NCBI GenBank assembly: GCA_016210785.1
Contig: JACQTN010000164.1
Span: 1-11,695 of the forward strand
Reading direction: 5' to 3'
Source: Armatimonadota bacterium
GTDB lineage: Bacteria > Sysuimicrobiota > Sysuimicrobiia > Sysuimicrobiales > JACQTN01
Length of the DNA stretch: 11,695 nucleotides
The position numbers and the translations under genes are program-made. The notes below the pieces were generated by a model. The model had not been told where the DNA came from and did not search any database. It saw only the letters and a program-made list of their open reading frames with translations. Shown here in pieces: positions 7,758-11,695 of the stretch. Positions within the stretch are counted from its first letter, which is position 1. Each line of letters starts with the position of its first letter.

Positions 7758-8221
7758 CGCGCGCGCATTCGCTCCGCGGCCAGCCGCACCGCGTCCAGGA
7801 TCTTCTGGTAGCCGGTGCACCGGCACAGGTTGCCCGAGAGCGCCTCGCGCACGGCCGGTTCATCCGGCGACGGATCAAGCATGAGCAGGTCCGCGACGGC
7901 AACGATCAACCCGGGCGTGCAGAACCCACACTGGACCGCGCCGACCTCGAGGAACGCCTCCTGCACGGGATGCAGCGTCTCCCGGGCGGAGAGTGCCTCC
8001 ACGGTGCGCACCTCGCGCTCATGGGCTTGGCCCGCCAGCACCAGGCACGCGCACACCAGCTCACCGTCCAGCCAGATGGAGCAGGATCCGCACTCGCCCT
8101 GCTCGCAGGCGTTCTTCGAACCGGGCAGGCCGAGATGCTCCCGCAGCATGTGCAGCAGGCTCGCCCCGGCCCATACATCGGCCGTGCGCCACTCGCCATT
8201 GACGTTTGCCCTGACGAGCAT
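7754..8221 (-). CDS. [2Fe-2S] subunit of xanthine dehydrogenase-type hydroxylase
   Basis: This 155-aa iron-sulfur subunit carries electrons from the Mo centre to the FAD subunit. The N-terminal ferredoxin-like domain binds one cluster through C39, C44, C47 and C59 (CEQGECGSCSIW, then CAC). The C-terminal helical domain binds the second through C98 and C101 (QCGFCTPG) and C133 and C135 (NLCRCTGY), the standard signature of the family. Length and motif order are normal for a CoxS/XdhC-type small subunit. The start is ATG 8221, with a modest GGGAG about 5 nt upstream. Its stop overlaps the next small gene as ATGA. A 120-bp gap separates it from the FAD subunit upstream, longer than other spacings in the operon. 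Confidence 0.96.
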   Translation of the reverse strand: MLVRANVNGEWRTADVWAGASLLHMLREHLGLPGSKNACEQGECGSCSIWLDGELVCACLVLAGQAHEREVRTVEALSARETLHPVQEAFLEVGAVQCGFCTPGLIVAVADLLMLDPSPDEPAVREALSGNLCRCTGYQKILDAVRLAAERMRAR

Positions 8222-8341
8222 TCTGTCTCCCGTACCCAGCCTCTACCCGCCGGTTCGTCCTTTGACGCGCTCAGGCGATCCCTCGAAACATTGTCGGGCC
8301 CCCTGTGTCCCGGACGACCTCCACTCGAAGTTTCGAAGAGA
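8222..8341. other. Non-coding gap inside the hydroxylase operon
   Basis: These 120 bp between the FAD and [2Fe-2S] genes hold no convincing ORF on the operon strand and no T-tract terminator. On the minus strand CTTCGA occurs twice in tandem about 8 bp apart, which may be chance. An internal promoter or mRNA processing site is possible but not visible as a clear signal. Confidence 0.3.
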
Positions 8342-9223
8342 TCAGGACGAACGGGAGGTACTCCGGCGGTCCTCGAACGCCCAGGCCAGCGCGCGGCGCG
8401 CCAGGACGGCGCAGGCATGCCGCCGGTACGCAGCGGTCCCCCGCACATCGTCGATGGGCCGCGCCGCCGCCGCCACCCTCTCCCCAAACTCCTGCAGCGC
8501 GGGGGGGGACAGTGACGCGCGGGGATCGTCCCATGCGCCGGCGTCGGCCAGCGCGCGCACGGCAAATGCCTCCGCCTCCGGCGCGCGGAGGATGGTGGGG
8601 CCGACCGAGCCCAGCGCCACGCGGAACGCCCGCGCGCCTTCGTCCATCACCAGGCACAGGCTGGCGACCGCGATCACCATGGCGTTGCGGGGGCCCACCT
8701 TGGAGAAGGAACCGGGTCCGCGCACGATGCCCCAGCGCGCGCCGAGGATCAGCTCATCGGGAGCGGCGGCGTGTCTCTTCGGCCCGACGAGAAACTGATG
8801 CCAGGGCAGCGCGCGGCGCCGGCCGCCGGCCGCCGCCAGCACGATCTCCGCGTCGTACGCCGCCAGCACGGGCAGGGCGTCCCCCGCGGGCGAGGCCGTT
8901 CCCAGGTTCCCGCCCACGGTCCCTCGATTGCGGATCTGCGGAGAGCCCACCGTGCGCGAGGCCTGGACCAGCGGGACGAACTCCGGCAGTTCCCTGATGA
9001 TGCGGGTGAAGGTGACGCCGGCGCCGAGGAAGACCGTCCCGTTCTCGCGGCGCCACTCGCGCAGCTCGGGGAGCCGTGAGACGTCCACCATCAGTGCGGG
9101 ACGCCGGCGGTCGAAGTTCAGCTCGACCATCAGGTCGGTTCCGCCCGCGATAGGGACGGCCTCGGGGCGCGCCGCCTTGATCTCGAGCGCCTCCTCCAGC
9201 GTGCGCGGCAGCAGGACTTCCAT
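8342..9223 (-). CDS. FAD-binding subunit of xanthine dehydrogenase-type hydroxylase
   Basis: This 293-aa flavoprotein subunit accepts electrons from the iron-sulfur subunit and passes them to NAD+ or another acceptor. It shows the two FAD-contact motifs of the CoxM/XdhB family: PIAGGTDLMVEL (24-35) and IRNRGTVGGNLGTASPAGD (97-115), the latter binding the FAD diphosphate. The C-terminal CODH flavoprotein domain includes FSKVGPRNAMVIAVASL and RVALGSVGPTILRAPEAE. Length is normal. ATG 9223 has only a weak AGG near 8 nt upstream, but it begins 10 nt after the stop of the HIUase-like small gene, so translation may depend on coupling. I see no [4Fe-4S] insert of the 4-hydroxybenzoyl-CoA reductase type. 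Confidence 0.95.
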   Translation of the reverse strand: MEVLLPRTLEEALEIKAARPEAVPIAGGTDLMVELNFDRRRPALMVDVSRLPELREWRRENGTVFLGAGVTFTRIIRELPEFVPLVQASRTVGSPQIRNRGTVGGNLGTASPAGDALPVLAAYDAEIVLAAAGGRRRALPWHQFLVGPKRHAAAPDELILGARWGIVRGPGSFSKVGPRNAMVIAVASLCLVMDEGARAFRVALGSVGPTILRAPEAEAFAVRALADAGAWDDPRASLSPPALQEFGERVAAAARPIDDVRGTAAYRRHACAVLARRALAWAFEDRRSTSRSS

Positions 9224-9233
9224 GATAACCTGG

Positions 9234-9446
9234 TCACGCCCCGCGGGACTCCCGCCGCAGCGTCAGGCCGATGACGCCATACGGCGGCCGGGGGTCGGTG
9301 TACACCTTCACCAGCGGATCGGCGTCGGAGACCCGCGCCGTATCCCACGGGTGGTTCTCCGCCTCGAAGGAGACCTCGACCCGCACACCTCGCGCGGGCT
9401 CGCCGCCGGCGGCGTCCAGCACGTGTGTGGAGACCGAGGGCTTCAT
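9234..9446 (-). CDS. Short transthyretin / 5-hydroxyisourate hydrolase-like protein (70 aa)
   Basis: This is the first gene of the minus-strand operon. The N-terminus, SVSTHVLDAAGGEPARGVRV, strongly resembles the opening strand of 5-hydroxyisourate hydrolase (PucM/HiuH), including the catalytic His of the STHVLD motif. The remainder (WDTARVSDADPLVKVYTD, then PPYGVIGLTLRRE) only loosely follows the family. The protein stops at 70 residues, whereas HIUases are about 105-120, and it lacks the C-terminal YRGS signature with its catalytic residues. Activity is therefore doubtful. It could be a degraded pucM, or a shortened transthyretin-fold protein with another job. Its place next to xanthine dehydrogenase and adenine deaminase fits purine catabolism, since HIUase acts just after urate oxidation. 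The start is ATG 9446 with a weak AGGGG 2 nt away or GGAAG 10 nt away. Confidence 0.55.
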   Translation of the reverse strand: MKPSVSTHVLDAAGGEPARGVRVEVSFEAENHPWDTARVSDADPLVKVYTDPRPPYGVIGLTLRRESRGA

Positions 9447-9548
9447 GGCCCCTGGTCTTCCACGCCTTCCTGCCCCCTCCCTGCAGTCGGACGGGCCGCC
9501 GGCGCGCCCGCAGGAACACCCGGGCCGGGGAAAGAAGCCCCCCTTTCA
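9447..9548. promoter_or_regulatory. Divergent promoter region, hydroxylase operon / adenine deaminase
   Basis: This 102-bp region separates the minus-strand hydroxylase operon from the plus-strand adenine deaminase gene and must carry both promoters. Around 9493-9509 there is an imperfect palindrome centred on CGCCGGCG, flanked by GGGC and GCCC and enclosed by CCTGC/GCAGG (about 9479-9513). It is a candidate operator for joint control by a purine-responsive regulator. No regulator gene is in the window and no clear -35/-10 boxes can be named. Confidence 0.35.
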
Positions 9549-11270
9549 ATGGACCTGGTCCGTCTCATCGAGGTTGCCCGCGGCAGGGAGCCCGCCGACC
9601 TCCTCCTGGCCAACGCCCGCGTGGTTGACCTCTTCAATCACGACATCATCGAGGCAGACGTCACCATCGCCGGCGAACGCATCGCCGGCCTCCGCCCCGC
9701 CGGCTCGCCGACCGCGGCCCGGGCTCGGGAAGTCCACGACCTGAAAGGGAATTTTGTGGCGCCCGGGCTCATCGACGGCCACGTGCACATCGAGAGCTCC
9801 CTGCTCAGCATCCCGGAGTTCACCCGCGCCGTCGTCCCTCACGGGACCACCACTACCGTGATCGACCCGCACGAGATTGCCAACGTGCTGGGGATGGACG
9901 GCATCCGCTACATGCTGGAGTCGGCCAAGTACAACCCCCTCAGCGTCTTCGTCATGGCCTCCTCCTGCGTGCCCGCCGGTCCCTTCGAGAGCGCCGGCGC
10001 GCAGGTGACGGCGGCGGACATCGCCGCGCTGATGCAGCACGAGTGGGTGCTGGGGCTGGCGGAGATGATGGACTACCCGCGCGTGCTGACCGGCGACGAA
10101 GAGGTCCTGGCCAAGATCCGGGCCGCGGGCGCGCGACCCATCGACGGGCACGCGCCGGGGTTGGCCGGCGCCGACCTGGACGCCTACGTGGCGGCGGGGA
10201 TCCACTCCGATCACGAGTGCACCACCGTGGAAGAGGCCCGCGAGAAACTGCGGCGCGGCATGCTGGTCATGATCCGCGAGGCCTCCAGCGCGCGCAACCT
10301 GCAGGACCTCCTGCCGCTGGTAACGCCGCAGAACGGCCGGCGTTTCGCCTTCGTCACCGACGACCGCAGCCCCATCGACCTGGTGGACGACGGGCACATT
10401 GACTCGATGGTCCGGCAGGCGATCGCGCTGGGGCTCGATCCCTTCATCGCCCTCCAGCTGGGCAGCCTGAACGCCGCGGAGTACTTCGGCCTCCACGACC
10501 GCGGCGCCGTGGCCCCGGGGCGGCGCGCGGACCTGATCGTCTTCGACGACCTCACCGCCCCCCGGCCCCGTCTGGTCTACCGCTACGGAAGGCTTGCCGC
10601 GCGCGACGGCGAGATGCTGCCGTTCGAACGGCCGCGGGCCCTGCCTTCCGTGCCGCGCACCATGGACGTTCCGCGCGGCGCCCTGTACTTCCGCACGCCT
10701 GCCCAGGGACGCCGCATCCGCGTCATCGAGGTCATCCCCAACCAGATCATCACCCGCGCCGGGCAGGCGGAGGCAGTGATCGCCGGCGGCGAGGCGGTCG
10801 CCGATCCTCCGCGCGATCTCCTCAAACTGGCGGTGATCGAGCGTCACACGGGCAGCGGCCGGGTGGGGTTGGGGTTCGTCCGCGGCTTCGGTCTCCGCAC
10901 CGGCGCGCTGGCCGGCAGCGTGGCCCACGATGCCCACAACATCATCGTGGTGGGCGCCGGCGATCACGCCATGCGGATGGCCGCGGAGGCGGTGGTGGAG
11001 ATGGGCGGCGGGCTCGTGGCGGTGGCGGGCGGCCGCGTGGTGAGGCTCCCGCTGCCGATCGCCGGGCTCATGTCCGACCGGCCGCTCCCCTCCGTCGCCG
11101 CAGACCTGCGCGCCCTGCGCGGCGTGGCGAAGGAAATGGGCAGTGCGCTGGCAGACCCCTTCATGACGCTTTCCTTCATGGGGCTCTCGGTGATTCCCAC
11201 GCTCAAGATTACTGACCGGGGTCTCCTGGACGTGACGCGCGGCGAGCTGGTCCCGCTGTTTATCAACTGA
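9549..11270 (+). CDS. ade: Adenine deaminase
   Basis: This 573-aa cytoplasmic amidohydrolase hydrolyses adenine to hypoxanthine and ammonia (EC 3.5.4.2), as in the AdeC family. The N-terminal small domain begins MDLVRLIEVARGREPADLLL. The metal-binding barrel shows APGLIDGHVHIESS (H78, H80), PHGTTTTVIDPHEIANVLG, GLAEMMDYP (E172), IDGHAPGL (H201), GIHSDHE (H222) and FVTDDRSP (D271/D272). The sandwich domain continues with NAAEYFGLHDRGAVAPGRRA, and the AdeC-specific C-terminal domain includes HNIIVVGAG and the terminal FMGLSVIPTLKITDRGLLDV. Length matches the family (about 570-600). ATG 9549 has only a poor AAGAAG 11 nt upstream. The frame is open further upstream, but that sequence is antisense to the FAD gene. 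The product, hypoxanthine, is the substrate expected for the divergent xanthine dehydrogenase. Confidence 0.97.
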   Translation: MDLVRLIEVARGREPADLLLANARVVDLFNHDIIEADVTIAGERIAGLRPAGSPTAARAREVHDLKGNFVAPGLIDGHVHIESSLLSIPEFTRAVVPHGTTTTVIDPHEIANVLGMDGIRYMLESAKYNPLSVFVMASSCVPAGPFESAGAQVTAADIAALMQHEWVLGLAEMMDYPRVLTGDEEVLAKIRAAGARPIDGHAPGLAGADLDAYVAAGIHSDHECTTVEEAREKLRRGMLVMIREASSARNLQDLLPLVTPQNGRRFAFVTDDRSPIDLVDDGHIDSMVRQAIALGLDPFIALQLGSLNAAEYFGLHDRGAVAPGRRADLIVFDDLTAPRPRLVYRYGRLAARDGEMLPFERPRALPSVPRTMDVPRGALYFRTPAQGRRIRVIEVIPNQIITRAGQAEAVIAGGEAVADPPRDLLKLAVIERHTGSGRVGLGFVRGFGLRTGALAGSVAHDAHNIIVVGAGDHAMRMAAEAVVEMGGGLVAVAGGRVVRLPLPIAGLMSDRPLPSVAADLRALRGVAKEMGSALADPFMTLSFMGLSVIPTLKITDRGLLDVTRGELVPLFIN

Positions 11271-11274
11271 GGAA

Positions 11275-11289
11275 CGGGCGCGGCGCCCG
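11275..11289 (+). terminator. Possible short hairpin after adenine deaminase
   Basis: CGGGCGC-G-GCGCCCG is a perfect 7-bp inverted repeat starting 5 nt after the adenine deaminase stop. No T-tract follows, so intrinsic termination is uncertain. It may be a weak terminator or a 3'-end stabiliser ahead of the downstream binding-protein gene. Confidence 0.3.
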
Positions 11290-11371
11290 GACGGCCGCTG
11301 CTGCAGGAAAGCCGCGCGCCGGCGGACAATTCCGGGTACTGGCGACGGTATCTGCACCGGGAGGGATGACG

Positions 11372-11695
11372 ATGTCGAGGTATCCGGCAAGTCTCTTCGC
11401 GATGGTCGTGGCCACGGCCGTACTGCTGACCGGTCTGGGACCCGCGGCGATGCTGGCCGCCGCGCCCACCCCTGACCCCCCTGAAATCTCCGGAGACCCG
11501 CTGCGGAAGACATGGGGGCTCTTGGAGATGTCAGGGGGGTCACCCGGTGCGCCCAGGCCCGCCTTCCGCCAGGAGATCATCGTCGCCCAATCGTCGGATG
11601 CAGACAACATGGACCCCGCGGCCAGCGTCTCCAACTCCAACTTCAACGTGCTGCGGCAGTTGTTTGACACGCTCACCGACCTGGACTTCGCCACC
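11372..11695 (+). CDS. ABC transporter substrate-binding protein, family 5 (N-terminus only)
   Basis: The frame is open from ATG 11372 to the window edge (108 codons). GGGAGGG (11359-11365) lies 6 nt upstream, and an in-frame ATG at 11366 abuts it and is less likely. Residues 1 to about 30 are a Sec signal peptide (SLFAMVVATAVLLTGLG, then AAMLAAA) with no lipobox cysteine. The mature protein begins with the family 5 pattern QEIIVAQSSDADNMDPAASV, then NFNVLRQLFDTLTDLDF, like DppA/OppA/NikA. Between signal peptide and mature domain is an unusual linker of about 35 residues rich in Pro, Gly and Ser, coincident with a 70-bp inverted-repeat unit. The gene lies 101 bp after adenine deaminase on the same strand. 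It may start a second importer operon whose permeases would be to the right. The ligand is unknown. Confidence 0.88.
   Translation, partial: MSRYPASLFAMVVATAVLLTGLGPAAMLAAAPTPDPPEISGDPLRKTWGLLEMSGGSPGAPRPAFRQEIIVAQSSDADNMDPAASVSNSNFNVLRQLFDTLTDLDFAT
11473..11542. repeat. 70-bp inverted-repeat unit within coding sequence
   Basis: Two 19-bp arms (11473-11491 and 11524-11542) are inverted copies with a single mismatch. The outer 12 bp, TGACCCCCCTGA, are perfectly matched, followed by the mismatch and ATCTCC. The loop is 32 bp. The unit is translated without a stop as PDPPEISGDPLRKTWGLLEM and a few more residues, in the linker after the signal peptide of the binding protein. It looks like a small palindromic interspersed element that landed in frame in a tolerant spot. 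No second copy is visible in this window. Confidence 0.7.

Noticed and set aside
6643..7884. 413-codon plus-strand frame opposite the xanthine dehydrogenase genes
   Set aside because: It crosses three genuine minus-strand genes and shows no family resemblance.
7510..7902. N-terminal extension of the molybdopterin subunit to an upstream ATG
   Set aside because: The extra 131 codons are out-of-frame readings of the small gene and the [2Fe-2S] gene. The ATG at 7509 has a good ribosome binding site and matches the family start.
5104..9223. CO dehydrogenase (CoxMSL) identity for the three-subunit hydroxylase
   Set aside because: The gene order M-S-L is compatible, but the CoxL active-site loop signature is missing and purine-binding Glu and Arg equivalents are present.
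11473..11542. Inverted repeat read as an intrinsic terminator
   Set aside because: There is no T-tract after the stem, and the repeat lies inside a reading frame supported by a signal peptide before it and a family 5 domain after it.
9546..11543. 665-codon open frame on the minus strand opposite adenine deaminase
   Set aside because: It is a His/Arg/Gly-rich shadow produced by GC-rich codon positions. The plus strand encodes a full-length adenine deaminase with all motifs.
11263..11694. 143-codon minus-strand frame at the right edge
   Set aside because: It is antisense to the second binding-protein gene, which has a ribosome binding site, signal peptide and family motif.
1..11695. tRNA, rRNA, CRISPR array or transposase genes
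   Set aside because: No cloverleaf, rRNA signature, regularly spaced repeat array or transposase motif was seen on either strand.

Overview
The window is a very GC-rich bacterial segment with strong AGGAGG-type ribosome binding sites and mixed ATG/GTG starts. It carries a compact set of catabolic genes and no RNA genes, CRISPR array or recognisable transposase. Both solute-binding proteins carry plain Sec signal peptides without a lipobox cysteine, which fits a diderm (periplasmic) organism better than a monoderm one. I cannot place it in a phylum with confidence.

Layout. (1) 1-2376, minus strand: a family 5 solute-binding protein followed by a DppB-type permease that runs off the left edge, the start of a peptide/nickel-class ABC importer operon. 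(2) 2377-2645: a 269-bp divergent intergenic region with small repeats. (3) 2646-3755, plus strand: an M24 (creatinase/prolidase fold) protein in which every expected metal ligand is replaced. (4) 3756-3926: a gene-poor convergent gap with a possible short remnant. (5) 9446-3927, minus strand, apparently one long operon. Its order of transcription is a short transthyretin/HIUase-like protein, the FAD subunit of a molybdenum hydroxylase, its [2Fe-2S] subunit, an 83-residue orphan C-terminal piece of an amidohydrolase, the molybdopterin catalytic subunit, and a second M24 protein with a nearly complete metal site. (6) 9447-9548: a 102-bp divergent promoter region. (7) 9549-11270, plus strand: adenine deaminase. 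(8) 11372 to the right edge, plus strand: the N-terminus of a second family 5 solute-binding protein, interrupted after its signal peptide by a 70-bp inverted-repeat unit.

How it fits together. Adenine deaminase converts adenine to hypoxanthine. The divergent three-subunit xanthine dehydrogenase-type enzyme would oxidise hypoxanthine to xanthine and urate. The catalytic subunit keeps the residues equivalent to bovine xanthine oxidase Glu802, Arg880 and Glu1261, which supports a purine substrate. The HIUase-like fragment at the operon head is a trace of the next step after urate. The M24 proteins and the family 5 importers suggest uptake and hydrolysis of peptides or other small amide or nitrogen compounds, so the region reads as an organic-nitrogen scavenging locus. 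The oddest features are the metal-less M24 protein, the two short domain fragments inside an otherwise intact, tightly coupled operon, and the palindromic insert translated within a binding-protein gene.
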